A DNA stretch of 64,000 nucleotides, from assembly GCA_037013685.1 (NCBI GenBank), contig CM072894.1, positions 28,457,529 through 28,521,528 of the forward strand. The letters run 5' to 3'. Below are positions 26,221 through 39,091 of the stretch, piece after piece. The notes beneath the pieces were generated by a model. It made no database searches and was not told where the DNA came from. It saw nothing but the letters and a program-made list of their open reading frames with translations. Position 1 is the first letter of the stretch, and every line of letters starts with the position of its first letter. The stretch is from Acridotheres tristis (Eukaryota > Chordata > Aves > Passeriformes > Sturnidae). Position numbers and translations under genes: made by a program.

Positions 26221-29200
26221 TGTCCAGGTACCCAAGACAGAAGCACAAGAGCCTAGACTTCTCTGCTGAACCAAATGTGGGAAATGAAGAGCTGTCCAAT
26301 GTTACAGCAAATTTTAGGCACATAAGATGCAACTGCAACAGATTCCATTTTTTCTGCATGTGCAGCCACACTCCCATCACCTCCACAACTGCAGAAAGCC
26401 CCCTGCCTGTCCTGTGACCTACAAGGAATGTAATCCAGGGATAACACAAAGGTACACTAGACAGTGAAATGCAAGATTATGCAAAAGAATTGACAGATTA
26501 GGTTTTCTGTCAGTTTGTCCTTTTACATCACTGCTCCTTGAAAAGTGACAGTAAACTCACACTAAAAGCTGCACTACATTTGATCCAATATAGTGTATGT
26601 AACACTGAGTACAGATTCCTAACAGGCACGAGCTGAACACGCCTGGTTTGCATGATCTACTTTTAACTGTCAGATTCAGACAACAAGCCCACTGGTTTTG
26701 TCTACAAATTGCCACCTACTCCACATTTTCCAGCAAAATACTGTGACAACTGGATGATTATCCTCTGTGTGCTCCTCTTCTATAAACTCTATTTAAATCC
26801 CCCTCTCAGTAACTTAATTTCATCATTGGTGATCGTAAAAAACCACATTTCAAATACATAAAAATTCTTTTCTACGAGTCATTTAAAAAGAATTTCATAA
26901 TCTCTACCAGGAAAAAACAACACTAAAGCTAAGTAGCTTTTCCTTACTTCCTTATACTCCATAACAATACAAGTTTCCTGCTCCTCAGAACATAATCACA
27001 TAACTTTGACATCTTTTTGCTGAGTCAGACAAAAATTCATCACAAAATATAACTGTCAGGTTCACCAGTGACAGAGGAAGCTCCTGAGAACCACAGCCTA
27101 ATAAAACTTTCCTCCTTGAAGGATGACAGCAGTCTTTCCCATATGAAAGATTCATTTTCATTCGATACTGCTAAAGCAATATTCACTCAGAGCACCTTCA
27201 CATTAGACTTTATTTTCAAGAAAACCAGTTTACATACACAAAAGAGAACATGTCTTAAATTTATGTATATAGTTACTGTTATATCAAGAACTGCTCAGTG
27301 CTATAAATGACCCAACTTAAAACCCTGACAATTGTCAACCATCTCACATGTATTTTGTTTGATGGACTGACATGTAATAGTGCCCTGTGTCAGAAACCAG
27401 TGTGTGTATGTGGTCAAAACCAGAGGAGAATCATGCTTCAGGAGATTATAATTCCCTTCAGAGTACTCCTATTTGAGACACTCCGAAATCATCCACTGAA
27501 TCTGGAAATTCCGACTGGTATAATGCCTACAGACTAAAAAAATCATCCATGGATCCTGCGAAATATATTTATTTCTTGGCTTACATATTCACTTTGCTTC
27601 CTCTTCCCTGCTTTTACAAAACTGAAGTATGTCTGCAGTGCAACACCAAAGATCACTTGTTGAAAGCAAGCCTGAAGAGTTTTCAGTACCCACAGAAGCC
27701 TGCAGAAACTCAGTGTATTTAGAAACTGCTTCCTTGCTTTGCTTCTTCCCAGTGACGTCCCAGTCACTAAAATATGCTGCTTATTGTTTGCAAAATAAAC
27801 CTCACTTTATGATGAACATTTCTCATTCTCCAGGACTAGAGCTTTAGGCCAGATAGCATCATAAATACATGCTACAAGTGTCTTGCATACACATCTGCAT
27901 GCACACACACTTTTTAGAAGCATTATTAGCATTTCCTTGATTCAAATACAATCCTAACAACAGAAAAAGAAAAATCTGACAAATTTTGAGGGCAATCACA
28001 TAGCAGTTAATATTCAGAGAATATAAAAAGTTGGTTTTTCCCTTTTCTTGAATACTGCTAGTGATCATATGACTATGATACATCTGCACAGCATCAGTAT
28101 TTCTCACTTCACCTCTTGCACTAAGGTAACGAGACCTGGCCATGATGTTACTGGCATTGTAAACCTCTCTAATGAAGTCTTTTATAACCATGGTGGAGTG
28201 CATAAGTAGCAAAAGTTAATAGAGACTTTATGGGAAATTATTACAAAAACATTTAAGACAGTTGTAGAAGCTTTTATGAATGGGCATCTTTTAACCTTGC
28301 AGATGTTGCTGCCATTTGAAACAATTTTAGAGCAGAAGGATTTATCAGTCATATAGCTGAGCTCACAAAGATATCACAACGGTTTTACACATGAGTAATA
28401 TCACATGTTATATCAAGAAACTGTTTTATGGACATTTTACAGGTACCTTGATTTTTGATTTTGGTTTTTATGTTGGATTTTTTGGGTTTTTTCCAGTGCA
28501 AGAGATCTAGACAGTTTATATTTGATAGGCTGTTCATAAATTATACCCTACTGCTGTTTGCAGGTTGGAACTTCTTCCCACACAGATTTCATTTTATCAT
28601 CAGACTGTTTAATTCTGCGCTTATAAAAATGTCATCCTAGTCATAAGGGAAGAATTAGACAGCACTGCCTTAAGATTCTCTGCACATACCGTGACAAGAT
28701 GCAGATACTGTGATACTAATATGCCAGTAGAGTATATCAGCTCCAGGATCAGGCCAATACACATGCTGTTATTGAGCTACGGCTTGAGGTTTTCAAAAGT
28801 GCAATGAAACAATAAAATAATGTAAGTTAGTAATACATTAACTACATTACAGTATTCACACTGCTACCTCTTGATATCAAAGCCTGAAATACATTAACAC
28901 ACTGATAATATCCTAAGAGTACATTAAAAATTATTTTGGAACAAAAGCAGTACCGGCTTCTATATTATCTCCCAAAATAACATTTTGACAGTGTGAAAGA
29001 AGCTATCATGAGATTCTATCCCTTCTGCATGTTGTGGATTCCACAGTCTTTCTAAAAGACAGTGAATTTCTCCTTGGAACACATTTACAATCAAGTTTTG
29101 TGAGAATATATAGATGTTTTCCAAGTATTTTATCCAACATGCTGAACGATACACAAAAAGCATCTCTATATGGAGTCAGGGGAAGATAATCACATATAAT

Positions 29201-32200
29201 ATTTGAATACTCACATATGTTATTGTATTTTAATTTGTGCAATAATTTGTAAGTTAAATAGTTTAAATTTTATCACTTGTATAGTTTATGGAATTACTGC
29301 CGATGTATAAAACATTCTGTTCTATGTAGATAAAAAAATGTATATTTAAAATGTATATAGAGTACCAGCTAATGAGCTAAACAGATGGGGTTGTGTACTT
29401 AACTTCGCTGGAAAGTACTGAAATAAAGTAACTAACAGCATTTGTGTAAATGAAAATAAATCTCATGAAAATCTGAATGGATTTTCCTTTGTTAGACAGA
29501 AATTTGTGCTTGACATATAAGTATATATTATAGCCAATGGCTGTGGTTTGCTGACATGTCCTGTCAATAGCTATGTCTTAGCTGTTAAAAAACAGTAAGT
29601 TTGTACATTTAACTCAGCACTAAGTACAAGGGGTTCTGCAAAGATACCAATTTACAGAACTGAAAAGATGAAAGAAAAAAAAATCATGCATCTCAGTACT
29701 CCAAGAAATATCATTTTCCCAAAAGTATTTCTTTCAAAAAACCTTAAACAAATTAAAGTGGAACTTAATCACAGTACTGATCCTTTACATAAGCCCTGCA
29801 ACCTGATAGAAGCAGACATCACATCCATGGCTGGTTATATCCATGGAGCCTTTGTGGGACCACTTTTGTCTTTAAACACTCACTTATGCAGATCAGACTG
29901 CAAGCTGAAGGCTTGAATCTATTTCATCAAAAATGATGCTTGTTTTAAAGGCAGCTATCATTAAAATGCCAGGCAAAAGCAGAGGAAGTACTTATTTTAA
30001 TAAAACCTACAAAAATTTCTCTGTTAGATCCATTTAAGAGCCTTCAAAGTAAAAAAATTTCCACTGGTGTTTACTTTTCAATGCTTGTGCCATTCATTCA
30101 ATATACAAGACATGCTAAGTAAGTTTGGACAAGAAAGCTGGATGCTTCATTCCATATTTAGGGTAACAGCAGTATCTTCATTTATGAAAGACATTACCCC
30201 AGTGCTACTATTTCTTATTTGACTTCCATTACTTCACAGAGAAAAATGTATTTTATATAAGAGCCAAAATTAAATCAAACTTAATCCCCTATTATGCTAA
30301 ACACTTAAAGGGGTTTTGATAGATTAAGGCCCACTCCATCAAGCTGCTCCATACAGACAGGTCTCCATTTGTAAGAGCCCACACAGCAATCCTCGCCTGA
30401 GGAAGACAGAGATTCCAGTCAAAAATCAATCACAAACGTCTTGGAGCAGACACAGAAACCAAACCCACCATGTTTCTCCCCAAATTACTAGAATACAACA
30501 AACACTTTCTCCCCATTAGTACATTTTTAAATATTTAACCTAAATCCATATAATAACAACCAATACTCTGAGCTCCATTATTTGCAAATCCGTATTACTG
30601 AACCTGTGGTGCAAAGAGCATATCTAGAAGTAAGCTAAACTCTTTAAGATGAACCATCACCATATTTCACTACAGTAATATATTATTAGCATTCTCATTG
30701 TTCAACTCTAACACTACTGGTACACACAAATTCTCAGATAGAAGTAGGAACTTCCAACCTCAATGGTTTTACACCAATTGTCTTTAGAACACCCTCATGC
30801 TCCAGTGCTTTAAATCCTCATACAAATAAACTTGTAGACACTGAACTCAGAAGGAAAAGCACCTTATGAAAAGCTACATAACAATATTCCCAAAGTATAT
30901 GTTCCTTCAGGTGAACAATTCAGCCTGCAATGTAATTTTTCACATTTTGAATAATTCTTCTCCTTTTTTAAATCATTGTAGTTCTTCAAATAGCTATCTA
31001 CCCACTTAATTGATTTTATTATCCATTCTATTAGGGCTTTTTCCATAAACAGAGTATGTTTGCAATACAGTAGACATGAAACACACATGGACAAGACAGA
31101 CAGTAACAGAAGCATAGATTACATACACATCTGTTCTCTCAGGTCTCAGCCTGAGGAACGAAGACAGAAGGACGGACATGTGCAGACAGCAGTCTAAATG
31201 CAAGAGATCATCCTCATCTTTTTCAGCTTTTTTCATTTGTATCAGCTCACTGACTAAGTGCAGGTATACTTGGGAAAGAGGGGCACGCAGACATCCAGAA
31301 AAAACTACAAAGAAAACACTTTTGGAAACTGAACACACACATCCATTCAGTGGCGTATTCATGATGAAAGGCCATGACAACAGTTTTCAGGAAACAGCAA
31401 CTGAAAATTAATTCTGCTTTCCTAAATTAGTGCAACAAGAGCAGGCTTTGCTGGCCTCTCCTATGAATGTGTCTGTAGCCTGTACCAGGAGCCTGCAGAT
31501 CCCACGAGATCCACAGGAAAGGAGGCCTCACATGCTCCAGAGCTTCCGGTGCAGCCGAAACTCCTGCAGATGACAGCTGTCACTGGACAATGCACAAACC
31601 CAAACACTGGAAGTGAACACTGAAAAACTAACATTGCCTGAAGGTATGCAAACTTTTCACACAGCAGGAGAGATTTTAAGTCTCAATCTGACCACTGGTT
31701 TACCTGGACTGATTTTGAGAACAGGATAAGAATGCCTGCAAAAATTGATGCAGGGTGGTACTGGTTTTCTACTTCTTCCCTTCACAAGGCATATTCACCA
31801 AACTCATGGAGAACGGCTACAAAATTTATACCACTTACAACAAGGAAATTGGATATAGGCACTCCAAAATGTTGAAGCATGATGGGTGGGCCCAGGTATA
31901 TATTCCTAGTAAGCTTGTAAAGTAATACTGACATTTACAAGTACAGAAATAAACAAAGCAACTGAGACCCTATTCAAAAGAAAAAACACAGTCCTCTGTC
32001 ATTTGTTCTGTCCAGTGGCAAAGATGCTGCTCATCAGGACTAAGACATCTCTTCCATCTACAACTTCTTGGACCAGAATGTCACGTGTATGCAGACAGAG
32101 ATAGGTCACGCTCCAAGCAGACTTTCAAAGCAAGACTGAAGTTGTGATCACTGGATTCCACATATCTACTCTTTTTTTAGTCATCCTGCAAAATCTCTCA

Positions 32201-32657
32201 CAGCTGCCCTAAACAGTTTACAAAAACAAAGCTACCAGAGAGATGATTTATGTCTGCAACATAAATGTCTTCCCTTTCCACGAGCCAGCTTAATGCAGAC
32301 GTTGCTGCACTCACCCCAGCTGAGGTTTGGCAGGAATCGGGGGAGGAATGATGCTGATGAGTGAAAGTGTTTGAAGCCCAACTAATTTCTCTTCAACTTC
32401 TACTGGTCCCCCCTGCTCTCCCAAGCCACTTCCAGCCTGGCACTTGTTAGCAGCTCCCGACGCTGGGGAAAAGAGGTGCCTTGCAAAAGCTTCCTCCGAG
32501 CAGCTGAGAGGAGACTCTGAGAAGGTTATGCAGAAATAAAACCAAACGAAATGACTGTTCGCAGGTCGGCACGCTTCACCTATCTTACACCGGGAACAAT
32601 GGAGAGGCCAGCAGCGGGAGGATACGGCCCGGGAGGACGGGGCCGGCGGGACGCGCT

Positions 32658-32680
32658 GTCCGTCCGTCCGTCCGTCCGTC
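32658..32680. repeat. (CCGT)n microsatellite in CpG island
   Basis: Five tandem TCCG/CCGT units on the plus strand at the inner edge of the island. Confidence 0.85.
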
Positions 32681-32897
32681 AGCTCTTTGTGCGTCTGTCA
32701 GGCAGCCCCGCTGGCCCCATCCCCGCCGCCCCGGCGCGGCCTGCGCGGCCCCGCGGCTCCGGGCCAGGGCAGCGGACGGAGCGGGAGCAGCGGGAGCAGC
32801 GGGCGGAGGGCGCCCGCCGCCTCTTCATCCCCCGCTCCCCGCCGGCCTCTCCGCGCCGGGGCCAAACGCGGCCCATGCGGGACGCGCCGCGCCGCGG

Positions 32898-32963
32898 CCC
32901 CCCCTTCCCTTCCTTCCCTTCCTTCCCCTCCCTGTCCTCCTCCTCCTCCTTCTCCCTCCCTCC
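32898..32963. repeat. Polypyrimidine tract with CCCTT/CCTTC units
   Basis: 66 bases of almost pure pyrimidine on the plus strand (a single G), built from repeated TTCCC units and then TCC units. The transcribed ZNF148 RNA would be purine-rich here. The position is just inside the predicted first-exon donor, so it would fall at the start of intron 1. Confidence 0.9.
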
Positions 32964-33013
32964 GCGCACCGAACGGCCCCGACCGGCCCCGGCTCGCTCC
33001 CGCCGGCACTTAC

Positions 33014-33330
33014 CGGCCGCAGAGCTGCGAGGAGAAGGCGGCCGGGCCGGGCCGGGCCAGGCGCGGCGGCGGCGGCTCAGAGCGGCCGTGCCGCGGCCCC
33101 GGGCATGGCGGGGGTGGCGAGGCGCGGGCAGGGGGGGCCGGCGGGGCGGCGGCGGCGGCGGGGGGAGCCCGGGGGGAGCGGCGGCGGCGGCGGCGGCTCC
33201 TTCCTGCTGCTCCGCCGAGCGTCCGCGGGCGGTGACAGCGACACCCGGCCAGAGCGCCGCGCGCGCGCTGCACCACGGGAAACGCGCCCGGAGGACCGGC
33301 GGGACGGGAGGAGGAGGAGGAGGATGGCGA
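33014..33330 (-). other. ZNF148: Probable non-coding first exon of ZNF148 (5' boundary not known)
   Basis: Minus-strand sequence TCTGCGGCCG followed by GTAAGTGCCGG gives a near-perfect donor with GT at 33012-33013, so the exon's downstream edge is 33014. Splicing to the acceptor at 12912 gives the usual ZNF148 arrangement, with the ATG in a downstream exon. The upstream limit is arbitrary, chosen inside the densest CpG portion. No cap-site element fixes it. Confidence 0.65.
33131..33196. repeat. G-run and (CGG)n cluster
   Basis: The plus strand has several G-runs of four to seven bases separated by short C/G spacers, then six GGC units at 33179-33196. It has G-quadruplex potential on the strand opposite ZNF148 RNA, inside the presumed first exon or promoter. 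Confidence 0.8.
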
Positions 33331-33627
33331 TGACGGCGATGGGGAAGCGAGACGGGAGCCGGGAGCCCCGCCGGGGCTTCGGCTGCTGCCGGGGCGGGCG
33401 GTGCCGGGTTACGCGCGGGTCAGGAGGCCGCGGCGGCCGTGGGAGCGCTGCCCGCGCCGGCCCCGAGCGAGGCGGGCCGGGAGAGACCCTTCGGGCATCG
33501 GCCTGGCGGGGGCTGGCCCCCCGTGCCCCTCGGTGCCGTGCCAGCCGCCCAATGCCCAGCAGGGCCGCCCGGAGGAGAGGAGGCCGGAGCGGCCGCGGTC
33601 GGTGTCAGGGAGAAGGCTTAACCATCA

Positions 33628-33822
33628 CAGGATTGTTGTGGTTGGAAGGGACCTCTGGAGATCATCGCGTCCAACCCCCCTGCCCAGGCAGGGTCAGCTG
33701 GAGCAAGTGGCACAGGAACATGTCCAGGTGGGTTTGGAATGTCTTCAAAGAGAGAGATTCCACCACCTCCCTGGGCAGCCTGTTCCAGGTCTCTGACACC
33801 CTCAATGTAAAGAAGTAAAGCC
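33628..33822 (-). mobile_element. CR1 LINE 3' end abutting the CpG island
   Basis: It begins with the reverse-complement CR1 terminus (CACAGGATTGTTGTGGTTGG, then AAGGGACCTCTGGAGATCAT). It continues through CCAACCCCCCTGCCCAGGCA, CCACCTCCCTGGGCAGCCTG and CACCCTCAATGTAAAGAAGT. Homology is lost after about 33822. It is the first identifiable sequence upstream of the ZNF148 promoter island. Confidence 0.95.
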
Positions 33823-36800
33823 TGATCTGGTTCCCTGCTCCATCTCTGGGGTGAGGCCCCATTGCAGGCTGCCAGTGTCATTACACAGGTGGTGTCCCTC
33901 GGGCTCCTGGGGCCTCCAAATCCATCTGAAAGTCCCAACATGAGTTTTCTGCACTGTAATCTCCATGACCATGATGTTCACCATTACCCACAGTAAGCTA
34001 TTTGGAGAATCGCTAGAGGCCAGCTCTTGAAACCCAACGCCTTCCTTGGACTGTCTCTCCACCCAGACTGGCTGCACCTCTGCAGCCTGGGCTGTGGCAC
34101 CGTGTCACTTGCATCTCTCAACTTCACCTCTTTCAGGGGTTACCAACTTTTCCACGTTTCTCTAAATAAAATCTTTCTCCAGCAACGCGCTTAAACACGT
34201 GCGTACCTCAATTGCTCTATGTCATTTGCGTATAATTAAGCATGTGCTTAAGTGCTCTGCTGGATTGAAGCCAAGATCTGCATAAGCTCTGTTGGGTAAA
34301 ATTTACCAGCTTCACTGGGCTTAGTTCTGTGAGTCATTCAATCAGCAGAAGCCCAAAGCTTTTTGGTAGAAGCTTAGTTATTCCCAGGCTGTCCTACAGG
34401 ATCACCCTGTCTCCATGACAAGCCTTATGCCCTTCACTCAGGCCCTGTTAGAAGTGAGACACATCTGCCTGGTGAGTCAGCTGAACGTAGGGTTTCGGGT
34501 TCCTTCAGCAAGGTGCATTAATAAGGTTCTGCATCCTCACACAGGTCAGAGGTTGTGCCATCAAGTTACAGTGCAAGAAATTGTATTAAGAAGAGAGTAT
34601 TAATGACACCCCGATGAGGGTCTGCCCTGACGTTGTGCAATATGTACATTTCAAAACCATGGTGTTAAGTACTCAATCTCTACGAACAGAGAAAAGGGTT
34701 AATAAAGTGTAACTACCTCCCATGCAGTCCTCTTCAATTTTACACAAATGCAGGAAGTGTCATTAACCTGCTTATTGAATAAAATGGGAAACTTTTTCGT
34801 TTCCATAGCCAGAGTTTTAGAAACGGAGGGAAGATGCACATTTATTCAGCTTTGATTTTTTTTTCCTTCAAAGACAGTTAATTTGGTGTCTTTACTCATT
34901 TTTCCCCGTCAAAAAAAAAAAATCTTTTGAATTGCATTAAGTCTGAGTTGGAAAGCTCAGCACTAAAACCTTATTTTAAAACACACTGAGGAATTAAATC
35001 TTTCTGCAGGGTGAGCACAAGTCTTTCTCCAAGGGCACATCAATTGGAACCTGCTTTTCAAAATATCTGTTTGGCAATTAACAGTGTAATATGAAGAAAA
35101 AAAGACTGCCTTGTATTTAATGCAAAAAAGTAAGACTCAGCATATTTGAGTGCTGTTCCTTACTCTTCATTACTCCCTTATCATTCTTCTCTGACCTTAA
35201 TCAAGACATGTTCCAATTTTTAAATGACAGTTTGGGTTAGGGTGCAAGTTTTTGTGTTGTTTTAAGAGGAATTAAGCATCTATATATTGTCAAGTTCAAT
35301 GAAAATCTTGCAGTGCTTTGTTCATCTGGAAGTCCCCCACACCAGGGTAGAGGTGGTGAAGGGACACATCAGACCTTAGACCTCTCCCTCATGTATTTTT
35401 AAATGATGGTAGTTCCTCACCAAGTCACCCAGCTGTGGCACTGATGTTCATATTGGTGTTTGGAATATTTAATACTGTCTGTTTATTTATTAATATTAGT
35501 GTTTTGACATAACAAAATAGAAAAGAAATATATAAACTCAGTAGCTTGAGAAGCTTAAAGGAATATTTGGATTTTGACCCATATTTTTTTTCTTTATACC
35601 ACTCTGTAAATAGCAGAAAAACTCTGCTTTTCCCTAGGTAAAATAATTAATAGTCTTTAATATAGTTTTCCTCTCCCTTCTGAATTCTGAAAGTTGCCCA
35701 CCCATGAGAAACCCTCTAAAAGGTGATGTGTATGCATCATGGAGCACAGTACCTTTCAGTTTTAAGAGCACAAAATATTGGAAGATAAAAAGCACTTCAC
35801 CCTCCTTCCTTTTATTGTTTTTCTTCTCTTTTCTGTATAAATCTAGAAACGGAATAAAAATTAGGAAGCACAAGTAGTTTATGTATTAAAAAGTGACTTA
35901 GGGGAATCACTGGGGAATAGATGTTTTAAAAGGTCTTAACCAGGAAATGGCTTTAGAAATAACTGCACACAATCAAGCAGAACCACCACACTTGACCTCC
36001 TGCATGAAAAACTAAAGGATTTAATTCAGAAATTTATGCATCAACCCAGTAACTTCTACCGAAGCAGCTGTTGACCTGGAAAGAGCCAGTCTGGGAATTT
36101 GAGAGAGAAATCCACCAGTTATGTAGGCTTTTAAGATGGCCTCATAGCCTAGCTCTCAAATTTATGCCTTCATATTTGTCTGCATTCATCAAGCGTGAGC
36201 TTCTAATTATTCATTTTAGCTATCAGTTTTAAGGACTGTGTATGAAGATTTTTAACTCTATTCTCCAGGTCTTGCTTTATCCTTGTAACTCTTTATAACT
36301 CCCAGTTTTTCAAATATTATTTTTTGTTTTTTTAAAAATGCTGTTGGGGTGGGCCTACAGTTCAGTCATTTAGACCAGAGACAGGTAAATCAACAAGCAT
36401 CAAGTGCACCTTCTTTTCATCCACCCACATCACCTTTTTTTTGTGCCTTTGGAGTGATGTACAGAGTCCAGTGGTGTGACCTGTCCTACTCTATCCAGGC
36501 TGAAGTTCCCTGCTGCTTCTCTGTCCTTTGTCACATAAAACAAGGATACAGCATGTCCATCTTCTCTCCTTCCCCCTGCAGATGTCACAACTCACAGTTA
36601 ACAGTCTCATTCATATGGTTGGCTCCTTTTGAGCAAAAATAATAAAGATCTGTTGAACTATTTATGTCTATTTATGGTTACAGGATCAGGGCAAAGGAAA
36701 TGTGAAAAACAATCTGCACTTCAGCAGTCAGTATTTTTACTGAGTATTTTATAATGATGCTAAGACTTGAAAAAGCAGACTGAAGATGATCAGTGAAGAG

Positions 36801-38915
36801 TTCATGTCAGTAGTTTACATACAGAGAGCACTGCTTGAAAAACATTTATGTTCCCAAAAGAAGGTATTTGCAAACAAAAGTTCAAATCCAATGCAAATCC
36901 AAGAGAAAGTGTGAGGTGTTAGGGTGTGGAAATACACAATTCTTCTTCCCAAACAATGCTAAACCCCCCTTTTCTGTACTTGTGGACTCATCAAACAGTT
37001 GAAGTTAATAACTTTGGTGGGAGATGAGAGTAACCTGACTTTCAGAGCTTACAGATGTGTTCTCCACACCTCACTCCCATTATTTTTTTCAGTCTGCCTT
37101 CTCCCCTCCTTCCTTGTCCACAAAGGTCACTGGTTGGTAGCCAGTATGTGCCAGTGATAGCATGCATGGTGCTTTAGAAATGCCTTGGTGAATGCCTGAC
37201 ATTTCAGCAATGGGTTCAATCAGGGAGCAGTTGCTACTGAAAGCTAGAAAATCATCTTCCATCCATTTTTTCAATTGGAATATTTCACCAGGGCTTTAAC
37301 TAGCACACATATTCAAGGCAGAAATGTAATGAGTCCATTGTCTGAGCATCCACTCACGTTCTCTGTAAATTGCTCCTCTTCATTTCAGCATCCCTGGTGG
37401 AATTTGTGTTTTAATTATTTAATGTTTTTTATAACAAGCTTTCAATTCATGATCCCACGTAAACCTGACTCAATAGTCTGCCTTGCCCTATATTGCTGGC
37501 AGATCAGGGATCAATGACAGTGCTACAGAGTGGCACAGTGTGCTTGTCCTGACATTCCTAATGCACGGAAATGTGGTGGCATGCAATGGCTCTAAACACC
37601 TCGGTATCTGATGTTTGCAAACAAAAATAATTACGGTCAATATTGTTTAGAGGGTGCACACAAGTCACCCAGCTCTTTTCCTTATTCCCAGAATCTTTTC
37701 TGTTCCCAAAACTGTTTGCAGGACAGCACTGTTCCACTTCCACCTGAGCCCTGAAGAATTCTTCCTATCAGATTAGTTTCTAATGTCACAAACATGTCTG
37801 TGACCTGACCTAGTCATTTATTTTATGATATTACAGCAGCCTGAAATGCTTTAAAACTTGAGGTCAAGACAGCACAAAAATCCCAGGGAAAAAAATGAAA
37901 AGTTTGATGAGAGACATTTCTGTCTGAAAAAAGAAAGATAGCAAGGCAGCATCAGTCAGGGTGGGTTTGTGAACACACGAGACATTCAGATATCTGTAAT
38001 ACGTCTGGCTTGGTCCCACATGGCATTCCTGTAAAATTAGCATTATAAATCTCTAGACTAAAAGAAGATAGGATGTTTCATGTCCCATGCTGAGATGTCT
38101 AATAGACAGAAAAAGCAACATAAATGATGATAATGTAGCACTTGCCTAACACAAATTGTCAAATGCCATGAGGCAGAACTTAAAGAACCCGTTTCTCTGC
38201 CTTAAAACACAAGTTATAAGTAAAGCAGAAAACCATCTACTCTTAACTTAGATTGGCAGCCTACCTAAGACATTTAAGTTGAATTAACTGCAGATAGGAA
38301 AGCAAGAGGGCCTTAAACCCCAGTGTGAACACTTTAGGATTAAGCTTTTCAGAAATAAATGTAAAGGAAGTGAGGGATATTTTATCTGTAAAAGAGAGAA
38401 CATCCACACAGGGATTTGGTGGGCTTTAACTGTTGCAATTTAATGTCACACCTTTACTTAATTCATCTTAATCTTTCCCATGTGTCTGTCCCACTGCAGC
38501 TGAGTTCTTTAATTTGAAATATTATAGTGGATCTAATTTGAAAGACAGCATTAGCTGAATCATTAGCTAAGGGCTTGTCGGGGTGGGGAGGTTACACAGT
38601 GATGAGTAACCAGCTGCTTCTTACCTACTTTGTGTCAATGTTCTTGGTTTACATTATCGTGTTGCAGGCTGCATCACACCACCTTGCATGCACTGAGAGT
38701 TTGTGCAAGCCAAGTACAGCATTTTAAATTCAGATTCACACACCCCTTTACATGTCTAACATTGACCAGATTAAAAGCAAGAGTCAAGATGTGCAGAGCA
38801 GGTAGGACACCAGGCTCTGATGCAGTGGTAAGGATGGGAGATCGATACTTACCAACCAAAAGTTCAAACATGAAAACATATATTTAAGATTTTTTTTTCT
38901 TATATATTTATATAG

Positions 38916-38987
38916 GCAGGGGTCTTGGAACTAGATCTAGACCTTTAAGGTCCCTTCCTACCCAAATCACTCTATGATTCTATATGT
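38916..38987 (+). mobile_element. CR1 LINE 3' terminal fragment
   Basis: Sense-strand CR1 end: GGTCTTGGAACTAGATCTAG, then TTTAAGGTCCCTTCCTACCC and CACTCTATGATTCTATATG. Only the last ~70 bases are recognisable. Confidence 0.9.
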
Positions 38988-39051
38988 TTAAGCCCAAGAG
39001 GTTGTGCATTCCCAGGGTTACAAATATCAAGCTGTTACAACAAATGGGATG

Positions 39052-39091
39052 TTTCCATATATTGTTAGAGCCAACAAACAATATATGGAAA
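39052..39091. repeat. Perfect 15-bp inverted repeat with 10-base loop
   Basis: Arm TTTCCATATATTGTT (39052-39066), loop AGAGCCAACA, arm AACAATATATGGAAA (39077-39091). G-U and A-U pairing could extend the stem about three more pairs in RNA. It lies about 65 bases after a CR1 3' end. The stem is short for a microRNA precursor. Confidence 0.85.

Larger units (their letters stand above)
12912..33013 (-). other. Large 5'-UTR intron(s) of ZNF148
   Basis: About 20 kb between the non-coding first exon in the CpG island and the ATG exon. Further small non-coding exons could be hidden here; I could not place one confidently. It carries three CR1 fragments (about 13395-13912, 21485-21648 and 25958-26220) and simple repeats. 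Long open frames such as 19291-19824 and 16336-16737 have no exon-like context and no recognised family. Confidence 0.7.
32560..33620 (-). promoter_or_regulatory. ZNF148: CpG island promoter of ZNF148
   Basis: About 1 kb of very GC- and CpG-dense sequence in an otherwise AT-rich window, containing GGGGCGGG-type Sp1 boxes, CGG runs and a GCGCGCGC element near 33258-33266. No TATA box was seen, as is usual for a CpG-island housekeeping promoter. It lies upstream of the ZNF148 ATG in transcript sense and contains a strong minus-strand splice donor at its inner side. Several long frames overlap here on both strands; they come from the lack of AT-rich stop codons and are not read as genes. The exact start site cannot be set from sequence. 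A divergent plus-strand transcript is possible. Confidence 0.88.

Noticed and set aside
32315..32340. Minus-strand CTGGG/GTGAGTG donor near 32313
   Set aside because: Could be an alternative ZNF148 UTR exon end, but no matching acceptor or start evidence was found.
32551..33818. Long overlapping frames (up to 260 codons) on both strands in the ZNF148 CpG island
   Set aside because: Low-complexity Arg/Pro/Gly/Ala products in every frame come from CpG-rich DNA lacking AT-rich stops; no domain, and they overlap the promoter and a CR1 copy.
39052..39091. Hairpin as a microRNA precursor
   Set aside because: The stem is only about 15-18 pairs with a 10-base loop, shorter than a typical pre-miRNA; kept only as an inverted repeat.
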